A stretch of 64,000 nucleotides of DNA from assembly GCA_032718475.1 (NCBI GenBank), contig JAUCBJ010008121.1, positions 1 through 64,000 of the forward strand. The letters run 5' to 3'. Made by a program: the position numbers and the translations under genes. Position 1 is the first letter of the stretch, and the number at the start of each line of letters is the position of its first letter. The notes under the pieces are model-generated. The model saw nothing but the letters and a program-made list of their open reading frames with translations. It was not told the DNA's origin and ran no database searches. Below, piece after piece: positions 32,441 through 43,710 of this stretch. Origin of the DNA: Nemertoderma westbladi. Its lineage: Eukaryota > Xenacoelomorpha > Nemertodermatida > Nemertodermatidae.

Positions 32441-32820
32441 TGCAACCAATAAGCCATTATTCATATAATCCATTGACACCACATGCTGCATTGTACATCT
32501 ATATATATATAGTAAATATAGTATTAATAAATATATATAATATAGTATTATATATAAATATTAATAAAATATAATAGATATTTTACGTAATAGATAGTAT
32601 AACTGTTATGTACATGTACGGTGTGGCGGATTCTAAAGTAACTATTGCCAAAAATACAGTATTGGATTTGTATAGAACCAGGGAACTTTGTAATAAAATA
32701 TCAACGCTATAGTGTACTGTAGTGTCACCAAATAACCCCAATAACAGATCTGCTTTGAACGATTTAGGTATAGCTCTACAAGAGTCATTAAAAACAGGGG
32801 GTTGCTCTTCGTCGTTGATA

Positions 32821-33249
32821 CCCCCCACATTATAGAGGGAAATATAAATTACCCTAAGAGTAAACCTGTTTTGAACGATATACAGTAGTGACACAGGAAA
32901 CGTTATACACAGGTTTGCTATCCAACACCCCCCACATTATAGAGGGAAATATAAATTACCCTAAGAGTAAACCTGTTTTGAACGATATACAGTAGTGACA
33001 CAGGAAACGTTATACACAGGTTTGCTATCCAACACCCCCCACATTATAGAGGGAAATATAAATTACCCTAAGAGTAAACCTGTTTTGAACGATATACAGT
33101 AGTGACACAGGAAACGTTATACACAGGTTTGCTATCCAACATCCCCCACATTATAGAGGGAAATATAAATTACCCTAAGAGTAAACCTGTTTTGAACGAT
33201 ATACAGTAGTGACACAGGAAACGTTATACACAGGTTTGCTCTTCAACGA
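32821..33249. repeat. Four tandem copies of a 107-bp hairpin unit
   Basis: Units start at 32821, 32928, 33035 and 33142 and are almost identical. Each contains agtaaacctgttttgaacg, imperfectly complementary to the later cgttatacacaggtttgct, so every unit can form a stem-loop. A diverged head (32730-32820) and tail (33235-33313) of the same family flank the array, as if the middle of a palindromic element was amplified. Not CRISPR: there are no unique spacers. Confidence 0.9.
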
Positions 33250-33313
33250 TGCCGTTGTCTCATTAAAGCGGGAAATTTAAATCCACCAAAGATGAAAGAG
33301 CAAACCTGCTTTT

Positions 33314-34475
33314 ATATTACTGTATCAGTGTATTACAGTATTACTGCTACACAGCTGTACGTGTACATACACACGCACCCCGACTGTCATACCACTGCTA
33401 AACTGCTGTACTGGCATACCTTCACCGTTTACATCAGCATCCCTACCTGCCTAGGCCCTATACTGCTATACTACAGGCCTACAGTTCACAGTTCATTTTG
33501 TTTGCGGCAAGGTCTACATACTATTCAAAGAAAAGATTGTAGAAATCTCGCACTGTATCCCTAGGCAAAATACTATATACATACATACCCATCGGTTATT
33601 CCGCGAAATATTTCGTCACCTTCCGCTTGCGCTGACACTGCAGCACTGGCGTGACAGGCAGCCTGCCACTTTGGCAGGGTTGTGTAATCATAATGCGTAA
33701 TGCAGTAATGTTTGTATAGTAACACCAACCTTCTCCGTTGCACGTTGCAGTATGCAGTAAGCTACTCTACGCACGGATATGATATGGTATCCCTACCGTA
33801 TGACTTCCATTTTGTATTCCCCCCACCAACTTGGTACCTGCCAACCTCCGTTACTGAAAAACGACTAACCCTCGATTCGGCCACTCATAGTCGTAGTTCA
33901 TTGCACAATGTTATCCCTTACAGCCTTACTGACAGACTGAAGTTGTTTCTATCTAAATATATTTTTTTTAATACACTAATATTAATTAACACTAATATTA
34001 CTGTAGGCCTACAGTAGTAATATTATCTTATTAAAATTTATATTTTGAGTAGCTTAACAGTTGCCTAGAATGTTTTAAGACCGGTAGGCTTTTAGTTAGG
34101 CCTATAGTCTAGAGACTGACAGCCTACCGGTAGCCTATACTTTATTAAGGTTTTGATTGATGAAAGGATATTATATCGTATTATTAAAGTATTATGCAGC
34201 CCTAAGCTCTTGTTACAAATTACGGACTGATGCTTCTGCACTGCGCCTACTGGTGAATCTCTGGGTCGCATTTAATTAGTTTTCACAATCAATCGGGACT
34301 TTTTGTATATTTCTAAGACTACTAGCGAGTAGCGACACCGTTAAATAGTAAAATAAAGAGTGTAATAAAGACACCAAACTACTTTTCAATTGCAGAATTT
34401 AGGTCAACACTTCAAGAAAGAGTTAGCTGGTATGGAAAATGTCGTCCACATACACTAGCTGCTAGTTTCTCCAGA
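33314..34475. other. Intergenic upstream of the TUT1-like gene
   Basis: No assignable gene. Open frames here (for example 33712-34017) show no family signature. The 5' flank of the next gene has no clear TATA box within 100 bp of the start. Confidence 0.5.
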
Positions 34476-36761
34476 ATGCATAGATCAATTATCCCATCAC
34501 TGAAGAATGCTGGCGATTTAATACCCCCAATTGATAACTTTAAATCTTCTTATTTAGATTGCCCCTCTTTTTGCACGATATGTATGTGCAAAGTTGGTTC
34601 TCCATTCGTCCCCACACAGCAGGAGCTGTGGGATGAACACGTAACTAGCGACTGCCACACAGAAGCCAAAACTGATACAGATAAGGTGCCTAAGACATCA
34701 ATAAATAAATCAGCAGCATACTTGCCACCTAATTTTAAGAACCTATTGGATGCTTTTCTTACCTCTACAATAAATTTAAAATTCCCCTTTACACAGTTCA
34801 TTGTGTTACGAACTAGAATGTTCAATAATCAAAAAAAACGTTTGCGTCATATATATCGTGACTTCCTGAAACTTTTACGCCAAACAGTCATCGATTGTAG
34901 TTTTAATTCGGTCGATTTTATACCGATTGGATCAATGGTTAATGGTACCGCTATACCATCCTCTGCATTAGACTTGCACATGGCTGTAAATCCACAGGCG
35001 GATTTTTATTACAAACATCCTCTACCCTACTATGTAGAACAGCTACTTAAATTTCATGAACCAGAAGATAAGAGTAGTATACATTGGGCTACAAATGCGG
35101 TATATTTCCAGAAAGTAGATCAAGTTATGCGAAAGTACAGCACATCGAACCCCAACGTTCGTTCAGATAGCGAAGCTCTGCAATTCGTTGTTGATGTTCT
35201 CGGTTGTATTCCTCAAATATCTGACGTATCAGCCAGGTATCCTGTGGTTAGTTTCACCGCGGGTGCTCAGCCATGTTGCATATGGCTAACCAATCCCAGC
35301 TGTGTGAGCGCCACTACGTTAATCAGCAGGTTCGTTTTAAGTGACGTGCGGTTCCAAGAGCTGGCTATTGCCATAAAGATTTGGGCCAAGTGCCGAGGGT
35401 TAGTCGGGGACAGTAGCTGCAGTGACGGTCGATTGTGTAGCTACGGATGGTTGCTACTGGTTGTGTTTTATTGCCAATCCTTGAATGTTCCGTTGCTGCC
35501 GGCTATGATTGCTTCTGAGTTAACCACTAGACATGTTAGATACATCAATGTGAACCCCAAGAGAAACAAAGGGATAAGTGCTGATCTATTGCGAGGGTTT
35601 TTCGCTTTTTACGTTTCCTTCAACTTCGAACAGACTGTTGTTTGCCCTTTAACCCCAATGGTTTTTCATTCTATTGACGTATTTAAAACTGAGGGATTGT
35701 TGCCTTCAACAACATCAGCGATGTACATCTACGATCCGGTTCAGCCCAAGCTGAACGTAGCTGAGAATACTACTGATGAATTTATGAAGCTCATGATATA
35801 TGAGATGCAAGTTGGATCATATATTTTACAAGATAATGAGTTGATTGATGAAGGCAATAAACAAATAAGTGGATTTTCTATGTTATTGATGCAAGAACCT
35901 TTACATGCTGATGTTGGTTTTGAGGTTGAAATTGATGAGAGTCAGTTATTTACAAAAATGGCCTGTGATGGGGATGAGATCAGGTTTGATATGACTCATG
36001 GCATTGATTTGCAAGTCTGGGATAAGAAACGCAAGTACTGGTCAGATGTTCTCGGTTACTGGTTCCACAGCGTCTCCTTGCTATTTGTTCATATGATCGA
36101 GGATGTTTTATGTCACACTATTGTAGAGTCGGAACACAATTTGCCTCCGCCACTGATGAAATTACCTACCACCAAACGCGAAGGAGATGATTACTCTGAT
36201 GTTGATGGTGATAGTGTCCACACAATCAAAAAGATGAAGTCGGAAACCGGTGAACCGATTGCAGTTCATAGCGATTCCGCTATTAACATTACTGATGCAG
36301 ATTTTGCTGGCCTTGATAAGTTTTATACATCTTGTGACGATCTCCGTATCCGGTTTATGCGTGGGTTAATTGAAAGAAACATCTCGGTGATCTTTTGTGC
36401 CGATTACACCAGCGAATCTGTCGAGAGGGAAATGTGGCTTGATAAGCATAAAGATTTAGTGCGAGCCGGGAAAAGGGTTGTAATAGAGCGTAAAATTAAT
36501 AAAGTTTTGAGAAATTCACAAAGTAATATGTTAGACACGCGATTGGTTTATCGGGTTAGCATTGTGGGCGTTACGACATCATCGCAATTTCCCAGGGTTG
36601 AAATGAAATTCGAGAAGATTTCGGGGGAGACAGCCGATTGGGATAATTTGTTTGCGTTGATCAGTGGTAGGACTCGACATGGACTCACCCGCGCCCATTC
36701 TGTGAAAGCGATTCTCCTCCAAATAATTCGACAACAGGAGATTGGAAAACAGTACTGGTGA
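34476..36761 (+). CDS. TUT1-like non-canonical poly(A)/uridylyl transferase, probably catalytically dead
   Basis: 761 residues from ATG 34476. The layout resembles TUT1 (U6 snRNA uridylyltransferase / Star-PAP, nuclear). A matrin/U1-type zinc finger uses C33, C36, H55 and H61. The nucleotidyltransferase core is at about 120-275, and the PAP-associated domain holds IAIKIWAKCRGL and CSYGWLLLVVFYCQS (about 310-345), followed by an acidic linker and a C-terminal domain. I see no RRM between finger and core, unlike TUT1. In the core, IGSMVNG (151-157) is the GS motif, but the usual D-x-D reads SALDL (163-167), so the first Asp is Ala. The third carboxylate region after YPVVSF (255-260) reads CCIWLTN with no Asp. 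The fold is kept while catalytic residues are lost, suggesting a pseudoenzyme, an RNA-binding scaffold or a decaying retrocopy. No introns; no stops in 761 codons. Confidence 0.7.
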   Translation: MHRSIIPSLKNAGDLIPPIDNFKSSYLDCPSFCTICMCKVGSPFVPTQQELWDEHVTSDCHTEAKTDTDKVPKTSINKSAAYLPPNFKNLLDAFLTSTINLKFPFTQFIVLRTRMFNNQKKRLRHIYRDFLKLLRQTVIDCSFNSVDFIPIGSMVNGTAIPSSALDLHMAVNPQADFYYKHPLPYYVEQLLKFHEPEDKSSIHWATNAVYFQKVDQVMRKYSTSNPNVRSDSEALQFVVDVLGCIPQISDVSARYPVVSFTAGAQPCCIWLTNPSCVSATTLISRFVLSDVRFQELAIAIKIWAKCRGLVGDSSCSDGRLCSYGWLLLVVFYCQSLNVPLLPAMIASELTTRHVRYINVNPKRNKGISADLLRGFFAFYVSFNFEQTVVCPLTPMVFHSIDVFKTEGLLPSTTSAMYIYDPVQPKLNVAENTTDEFMKLMIYEMQVGSYILQDNELIDEGNKQISGFSMLLMQEPLHADVGFEVEIDESQLFTKMACDGDEIRFDMTHGIDLQVWDKKRKYWSDVLGYWFHSVSLLFVHMIEDVLCHTIVESEHNLPPPLMKLPTTKREGDDYSDVDGDSVHTIKKMKSETGEPIAVHSDSAINITDADFAGLDKFYTSCDDLRIRFMRGLIERNISVIFCADYTSESVEREMWLDKHKDLVRAGKRVVIERKINKVLRNSQSNMLDTRLVYRVSIVGVTTSSQFPRVEMKFEKISGETADWDNLFALISGRTRHGLTRAHSVKAILLQIIRQQEIGKQYW

Positions 36762-36929
36762 TCTTTCAGTCAATATATTTTCCACTTTGTATAAATGTAT
36801 ATAAGACTACCGTTTATTAGTTACACATTAATTGTATTTCGTCTCTGTCTGCAGATGACAATATGACTTACTTTCCACATTTGAACTTCTTGATTCTAAA
36901 TATTATAGACTAGATAAATTACAACCAGA

Positions 36930-37095
36930 GCCTGTAGATTGGACCTGGGCTTTGATCCTCCCTTGACCCAGTTCGATCCAGGGCTGGACCCGTTCCGATT
37001 TCGACGAGTGGTGCGAACACTAATGCGTTGCGTAGTACGTACCCACACAGGAAGATAACTAACTGGCTCCTAGAGGAGAAATCCCGTTTCATCTT
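36930..37095 (+). mobile_element. Possible decayed tRNA-SINE
   Basis: The stretch gacccagttcgatccagggc looks like a B-box region. The downstream gtgcgaacactaatgcgttg and actggctcctagaggagaaat parallel blocks in the SINE body at 21980-22085 (cggcacgaatgcttt, actggagtttcctctgggg). The A-box side is unclear and there is no visible target duplication. Confidence 0.35.
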
Positions 37096-37287
37096 CTCCC
37101 AATACCGATTATATGAAAATCATGAAACACACGGGTCACTTGGAGTTTTAGTTTTCATTACCTTTTCTATTAATACAGTTTGTTTTAACTTTTAAGTATA
37201 TATAAATTTTATTGTTTTTTTTTGTTTATGATATAATGCTTTTAATTAATTAGATGCAGCTTTGAATAGTAACAATTAATAGAGCCA

Positions 37288-37503
37288 CCCCCCCCCCCCC
37301 CCCCCCCCCCCTGCAGAAACAACATCTGCTACAAGTACTACCAACCTGTACGGGTCTTGTGAAAACCCTTTGACGTCAACAAACCTGGAAGCCAGCCAAT
37401 TACATATCTTCACTGCCATCTCTAGGTAACAGATGTGAGTGCGGTGCAGTGAGTGCGGCAGACAGTTGTAATGTCTAACAAGGTGTTTGAGGGGGGGGGG
37501 GGG
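37288..37503. other. C24 and G13 tracts in inverted arrangement
   Basis: A run of 24 C (37288-37311) and a run of 13 G (37491-37503) bracket 180 bp without other inverted similarity that I can see. The open frame across them is not credible as a gene. Confidence 0.6.
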
Positions 37504-37574
37504 TGTTTTCCATGAGTGATACTGGTCTAAATAGTACGCCGTTCTATGCATTCTGGTATAGATGTGTATCTATC

Positions 37575-37965
37575 ATCTTCTATAATCCCGATCCCGGAAA
37601 ACCTGGATCCTGCCGAAAAGTGCAATCACGGTTCCGATCCCGAGTTTTTGTGGAACGGGATCCCGAAGTTTAAATTGTGAAGTAAACTTCTTGAGTATCC
37701 AATGAATATTTGAATCACACCAGAAATGTACTGATTATATTGAATTTTTATGACAGTAAACCATCCAGGTAATCAATTGAAAAATAATAATAATTTATCT
37801 TAATAATATTTCAGAAGTGTAAGATAAAGTAAGCGTTACTCACAACTCGCCACATATACTAAACTTCAAAGAATTTAATCCAGAATTGCAATCCCGACCC
37901 CAGAAAACGGGATCCCGAGAGGGATAAATCCCGATCACGGAAATCCCGAACGTCTGATCCCGTTT
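37575..37965. repeat. CGGGATCCCG-rich repeat pair
   Basis: Several GATCCCG/CGGGATC motifs cluster at 37585-37670 and 37885-37965, with gcaatc(a/c)c(g/c)g and gggatcccga common to both. They flank an AT-rich 200 bp. Probably the two ends of a nonautonomous element; no target duplication resolved. Confidence 0.45.
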
Positions 37966-37968
37966 AAA

Positions 37969-38001
37969 CACCATGCCCCGGAATATAGTGTCGAAATTCC
38001 G
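37969..38001 (+). mobile_element. Terminal fragment of the TA-flanked foldback family
   Basis: caccatgccccggaatatag followed by tgtcgaaattc matches the left terminus of copies A and B (caccatgtcccagaatatag...). Only about 33 bp remain. Confidence 0.75.
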
Positions 38002-39402
38002 TGGCTATTCAATTACTGTACTATATATGATTTAAGCTTGATGTAACTGATACATTCAGTAGGCCTACCGGTACTGTAGCATAAAGATATAACTGTCTGT
38101 AGTACTGTATTAACAGTACTCAGATGCAATTATAATGTATGTGTATAGGGGGCCTATGGTTTCTATACTCCAGATACTTAGATACAAAGGCCTAGCCTAC
38201 ATTTGTCTCTTGTTATGGTTATAATTTCTTTGTCTCAAATTAGGGGAAATTCATGGAAACCGATACCATATTAAAGACAGTAGTCAAATGTAAAACTATG
38301 AAATCTTTACCACATAAAAGTAAGTAGTTTTATATAAAAATACAGCCTTTTTACTATAAAATGTCATAATTTCGAGAATCAGGTCAAAGTGGAATGCAAA
38401 AATCTCATATCGATTTTAAAACCTTAAAATTTATGAAAAAAAGCTTCGATTTTTGACGGGCCGCTAGAATATTACTAGAAAGCCAGCAAGCTGGCTGGAA
38501 GGAGCCCGGGGGAAAAATCCTAGCCAAGACTATTATAAAGAACTATGTCAGTCAGCAGTAAGTAAACTAAAATTGTCTAAACTGCAAGGCGTGAGGCTAG
38601 CTGACTTTGTGGCTCGCCCCACATAATAAAAAATGCAACTTAGCTACCACTAACAAAAATGTAATATGAAGCAAATAATTTCATTATCAAGAACGTTTAC
38701 AAGATATAAGATGCGATTACCGAATATTTATAAAAAATGCCCATGATGCACAACCAGATAAATAACAACGAATAGAGCCAAATAACAAATTTAGTTTCCT
38801 TCTATAGGTATTACCCCGTCGTCAAGCGGAATATCTCTTCCCAGTGAATTCTATGTGAATATGTAATATAGGTACTCCTTAGGCGGTAGGCCAGAGCGGG
38901 CTCCTTAAATACATGCAACTACTGTATTATAGTGTAGGTCAACTATAAAACATTTTGCAATCCACAGTGAGTATCGACTGCAATAGGACACAACACACTG
39001 CTTTGTGTAACTAAAATTCATTCTCCTGATCCACCCCCTAACATAGCAGAGTGAGTAACCTTATTGTAGATATACCCTTAGGAAGCACTGGGAGAGCAAT
39101 CAGCTTATGGGGTAATACATTAGAAACCAACAGCTTATGTGTGAGTAAACATTGCCTTTCCTTATAGCCTACTAGTAAAACTTGGCAACCAACACGTTTT
39201 TCTATGACTGTGTATAACATATTAAGCCATATTTCATCATGAACACCAGCTGTTTTTTACCATTGCTTTTAATTTCGCGACAAAACAATGTCAAAAAACT
39301 AAATATGTCGAATACCACACATAGAAATCGATCTGAAATTTTGTAACGCGATTATGAACCACCAAAGCAATGTACTTGCAAAATTTCATAAAAATCGCCA
39401 GG
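38002..39402. other. Intergenic, no gene seen
   Basis: Contains an isolated TGGCTCGCCCC motif at 38610-38620 and, around 39240-39420, a diverged repeat (tttaatttcgcgacaaaacaa) whose relative lies near 42080. No coding signal. Confidence 0.5.
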
Positions 39403-39598
39403 CAGGAAGTGCCTTAACCTAGATAATTATCAGTCAGTCAGTATGTCAGTCAGTGTAATGTATCCTGAGATTTTTACAGAAAGTATCCCTGAGATTCTTA
39501 CAGGAAGTGCCTTAACCTAGATAATTATCAGTCAGTCAGTATGTCAGTCAGTGTAATGTATCCTGAGATTTTTACAGAAAGTATCCCTGAGATTCTTA
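39403..39598 (+). repeat. 98-bp tandem duplication
   Basis: caggaagtgccttaacctag starts at 39403 and again at 39501, and the two 98-bp units are identical by eye. A third start at 39599 diverges immediately. Embedded are short cagtcagt repeats. Confidence 0.9.
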
Positions 39599-40353
39599 CA
39601 GTAAGTATCCCGCTGTCAAGCGGGCTCCTAATAAGTATATCCAATCCGGTTGAATTATACCTAACGATGTACAGGAATGGTTACAGATCATTATTCGAAT
39701 TAGTTTTAAGTAGGTTTCTGTAATTATTTGGCTATAGGAGCCCCTTGAAGTTGATATTGAATTTGTCTCACGTTTGGGTCCATGTCTCAAATTAGGCAGA
39801 ATGACTGTAATTATTATTTAATGAATTTAATTATATTAACCAAACAATTTGTAACTAGAACGTCATCAAGATGGCTTTAAACGAACCTGTCTTAAACAGA
39901 CTAATTAAATAAACTAATTACCAATTGAGAAAATAAGTCAATTAAGTTTTATATAACAACTTAAACAGACTCAAAGAAACATTGGGATTGGAAGATACAA
40001 ACAAACCAAGAATGACTTGCATCAACCAAAAAACTGCCTCCCATCTAATGTAGGCTTAACACACATTCGCCTAGGCAAACAAATAATAATTACAATTACT
40101 TCTGTGTGTGTGTGTGTGTGTGAAATGTTATGCTTATCCGTAACCTGGGAAACGGCCCCAAAGAGCAGTTTATTCTGCGGAGGGGTCTTTCTGTATTAGA
40201 TAAATAAAATAAAGATCACTAATTATTTATACCTAATATATTCTCAGTTAGCCTAATAAAAACATCGGAGCAACCAATATAATGTACATACACCCCACAG
40301 GCCTCCTATGGAAATTTGTGAAATCGTCCAGTACGTCTACCCAACAGCCGTTG

Positions 40354-41749
40354 CAGGGCCGGATTAAAGTTTTGGTTTTTGGTCCCTCGAGAATGCTAGG
40401 GCCATATCAGCGAACTTTTTTGAATTTGAAATTTGTTAAATACATTTATTTCTACAATTACGGTAACAACTTCAGTTTGACTTGTAATGTATATTGATAT
40501 TGATAACTACAGTACTACTGTAGTTCAATAACTACTGTACTATTCTCACCAATATAAGTTATTGAACATTGGTGCAAATAACGTAAACACCAATAATACA
40601 CAATAATATACAAAAAAGAATACCAGGTGAGATATATCGAGCACAATAATAATTGTAATACAGTATGATGCACAATAGTAAAACATAAACTCTATAAATA
40701 TGACCTACCTACAGTAATGAGTTACGAAAACAGTATGTGTGATAGTGGTGGTGCATGGTTTGTAAAGGGGTGTTGGTGGGTGTGTGTAGTGTTTTGAGTG
40801 CGCGGTATTTGTGTAAGTGGATGAACGATTCGGGGTTGTCTAGGATGCTAGCTGAGAGAGGGGCGGACAGTTAGTGCATTCGAGTATGTGGTATCTATTG
40901 GTGCAGGTTGTGTTGCAGTATTTGCAGAGACAGTTGGGTGCGACACTTGTGGAACGGTTTGTTATTTTTGCATATTTTGTGATGAAAACCATGAGCGGTA
41001 GTTCTTGTAATAATATTGCGGTTTTTCTGTCCAGGGAGTTTCCATGTGTTAGATTTGAAAGCGGGTCCGTGTATGTACTGTTAGTCGGCAAAGTTTTGAG
41101 TGCGTTCACGTCTGTGTTGTAAGTATTGGATTTCGACATCTGCCTGGAGTATGTCGGGATGTTTTTCTAGAATACTTTCTATAAGCGTTGATTCATTTAC
41201 TAGTTTTAAACCCAGGGTGGATGAGGATGAGATGTGTAGTCCTAGTAAACGCTACACATATGTTGCTTTGATTTTGTCCAGTTCCTTCAGGTTAGTGAAC
41301 TTTAAAAATTGTGCAAAGACTGGCAGTGCGTACAGACCATGTGTACATGTCTCAACTGAAAGTAATTGTAGCATATTCAGTGAACCTATGATTTTGAATG
41401 CTTTTTCTTTTTTGGACTTTACGTGGTTAGTGAAGCACAATGTCGGCTGTAGTATTACCCCCAGATATTCGTATTGGTTACGGTAACGGTAATTACGGTA
41501 ACAACTTAACAAGGTTCTGTTTGACTTGTAATGTATAAAATAACGTAAATAATCTCTGTAAAATCACATGTAAACCGCTAAAATTAATGGTTTTCAAGTC
41601 AAAGAATGATTTCCATAGTTTAAATTTTACATTATTTATTAATTTCTAATTTTTAATCCCTCCTTTACATGTTATTGGAATTGGGGGCCCCAAAAAATCG
41701 GGGGCCCCTAGGCTATAGCCTAGCTATCCTAGGCCTTAATCCAGCCCTG
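40354..41749. mobile_element. hAT-type nonautonomous element carrying a retroelement fragment
   Basis: The ends CAGGGCCGGATTAA and TTAATCCAGCCCTG are near-perfect inverted repeats of the hAT type (CAGGG start). The 8-bp target duplication AGCCGTTG is exact (40346-40353 and 41750-41757). Nearly all of the middle is a minus-strand non-LTR fragment flanked by imperfect direct copies of aattacggtaacaactt...gtttgacttgtaatgtata (40442-40493 and 41491-41540). The retro fragment therefore seems to have inserted into the hAT element with a long target duplication. No hAT transposase. Confidence 0.85.
40840..41512 (-). pseudogene. Non-LTR RT fragment with terminal zinc knuckle
   Basis: On the minus strand, YEYLGVILQPTLCFTNHVKS and KAFKIIGSLNMLQLLSVETC match the region after the RT palm. 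After a stop (near 41252) and a frame change, a C-terminal C-x2-C...H-x4-C knuckle (CKYCNTTCTNRYHILEC) closes the ORF. This is the 3' part of a non-LTR element. It lacks the RT catalytic core and is broken by stops, so it cannot be autonomous. Confidence 0.7.
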
Positions 41750-42699
41750 AGCCGTTGGTACGCGGCTGGCACCCTGGTTCAGTTTTCTGGTTTTATTAGT
41801 TTAATCAACAGATGGTTGTAAACGTCCCAGATATACAAAACCTACTAAGCCTTTACATTACAATTGACCTTAGCCGAGTTGATGGCATTATTATAACGAT
41901 GACAATAAGCCCTATAGATACATACGATACCGTATATAAATTATGTACTGCTTGATATTACACTAACTGACTGAATAGAGATAGAACAATAATTAACGAT
42001 ATAATTAATGTACGTAACTCAACTCCAATTGACAATAAGTAGTGAAATGTTGTTCAGCTGTAAAAGTGTAGTTTTGTTGTGGGTATTTAATTTCGCGTTC
42101 CATAATGTTGATAATATGCTAATATTTCGAATATCGCACATCGAAATGTTCTCAACTATTTATTCAACAACTTGAGTACCTGCTTGAATTTTTGAGATAT
42201 TGGATGGTTATACATACACACACACCGACAACCACATCGTGTTTTTGAACGGCTCAAATCTTGACAAGAAAGAACTAACCAGTCGTTATTAATGCGACAC
42301 CGTTACTAAAATTATGCTAAAATTGCTCGGTAAAATGTGAAATTTAAATTTTAAATAATGAATTTTAAATTTAGAATTTTAAATAATGAAATAATATCTG
42401 TACACTCGGGAAAAACCAGTCAGTCATAGATCTGTGGTCGGTCGAGGTTCGCAAGGTGAGGGAGCTGCAAAGGTCGGAGTTAAATCGACGGAGAGCGTAG
42501 CAGGTTGAATAGTGATCTTTGGCGACTGCTTTGCCGTGGCAGAGCCAGCAAATGCAGTCTTCAGTGGGCCTCCAGCATTTTGGAGATTGGTACAGTTTGT
42601 GATGGAAGCCATTGGAGATTGGTTGCGCAGCTGATCGACGGCGGAAAACGGTTAAACTGGCCAGATCTATGGATTCATCGTTGGGGTGGTCTATTACTG

Positions 42700-42875
42700 C
42701 AACGATGATGAGGCGAATTTACTGAGGCCGCACCAGAACATACCAGAAGAAAACCCTGGTTCGGTAAACGTGATCGAGTTGAGCGACCTCAACTACATTG
42801 ATGTAGGTGGTGCAACCGTATGATACCGCTGTTAGAATTATGCTCTGCCAGAGTCGTTTTGCAGACTCCAATTAT
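42700..42875 (-). pseudogene. Possible non-LTR RT thumb remnant
   Basis: The minus strand encodes SAKRLWQSIILTAVSYGCTT and VVEVAQLDHVYRTR, which resembles the RT thumb (LWxsiilt.vsYG...). No other domain is recognisable on either side, and 42424-42700 could not be assigned. Confidence 0.35.
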
Positions 42876-43430
42876 AATTAGATTCTTTCCTGTCTCAATT
42901 TTTTTTCTGCAGATTTTTGGACATGAAGAAAAAAAAAGAAAAAAAGCTGGCATTTAGCTCCCTGATTGGCTAGAGCTACACATGACCTACTACAGCTGTA
43001 TATATACAGTATACTACGACCTACTACATACAGTATATATAGTAAGTCATGAGCTACTGTACAATATCATCTCTAGGCCTTCCCAAGCAGCCTTTAATCA
43101 TCCTTGATAGACTGTTGGTTGTTCATTCATTCCCTATCCATCCACTCATACTTCACGTAGGTGGAGGGAGATGTGTGTTTAGGTATGCGGTCACTGACAT
43201 CAATATTATTACTAACTTTTAAAATGAATACTAATATTCACTACAACCTGAGGTGTGTGTTTATCAGTTTATTAACTGATGAATGAAATAAATTATTGTT
43301 TTACGAAAGTGATTATTTGTGTAAGCTTACGTATTTGCTGTATTATTATTTAATCTAAATGTACATAATAGTTTTAATAAATTATTTTACAAAATGTTAC
43401 CAATTCTTAGTTTGGCCTGCTGCTTACGGG

Positions 43431-43710
43431 GCCCATGTGAAGAATACCAGACTTTCTGCCGTTATATTTCACTTTGCAGTTACCCCCATGTGAAGAATAC
43501 CAGTTTTTCACCAAAAACACAGGTTACAGAAGGGCTGAATCTAACCAAAACAATAAACGAATTAGTATATGTACAGGTTATAAGACAGAAATAAGCTATA
43601 TAAAACACTTAATAAAGATAAATTTAAATAAATGAAAAATCTTCATATATAAAATTCCAATAAAAAGTCGACCGAAAAGTGAAATCCTGGTATTCTTCGC
43701 ATGGACGAAT
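43431..43710. mobile_element. Short element with CCATGTGAAGAATACCAG ends
   Basis: ccatgtgaagaatacc occurs directly repeated at about 43433 and 43488 and inverted as ggtattcttcgcatgg at about 43689. Between them is the dispersed module acaggttacagaagggc...aaaacaataaacga. Probably a nonautonomous DNA element; target duplication not resolved. 43740-43830 has a CTGTCTGT tract typical of another interspersed repeat. Confidence 0.5.

Noticed and set aside
32821-33249. CRISPR-like array
   Set aside because: Repeats are contiguous with no unique spacers and the genome is eukaryotic; it is a tandem satellite.
37276-37551. 91-codon minus-strand frame with poly-Gly and poly-Pro
   Set aside because: Created by the flanking C and G homopolymers, not by a gene.
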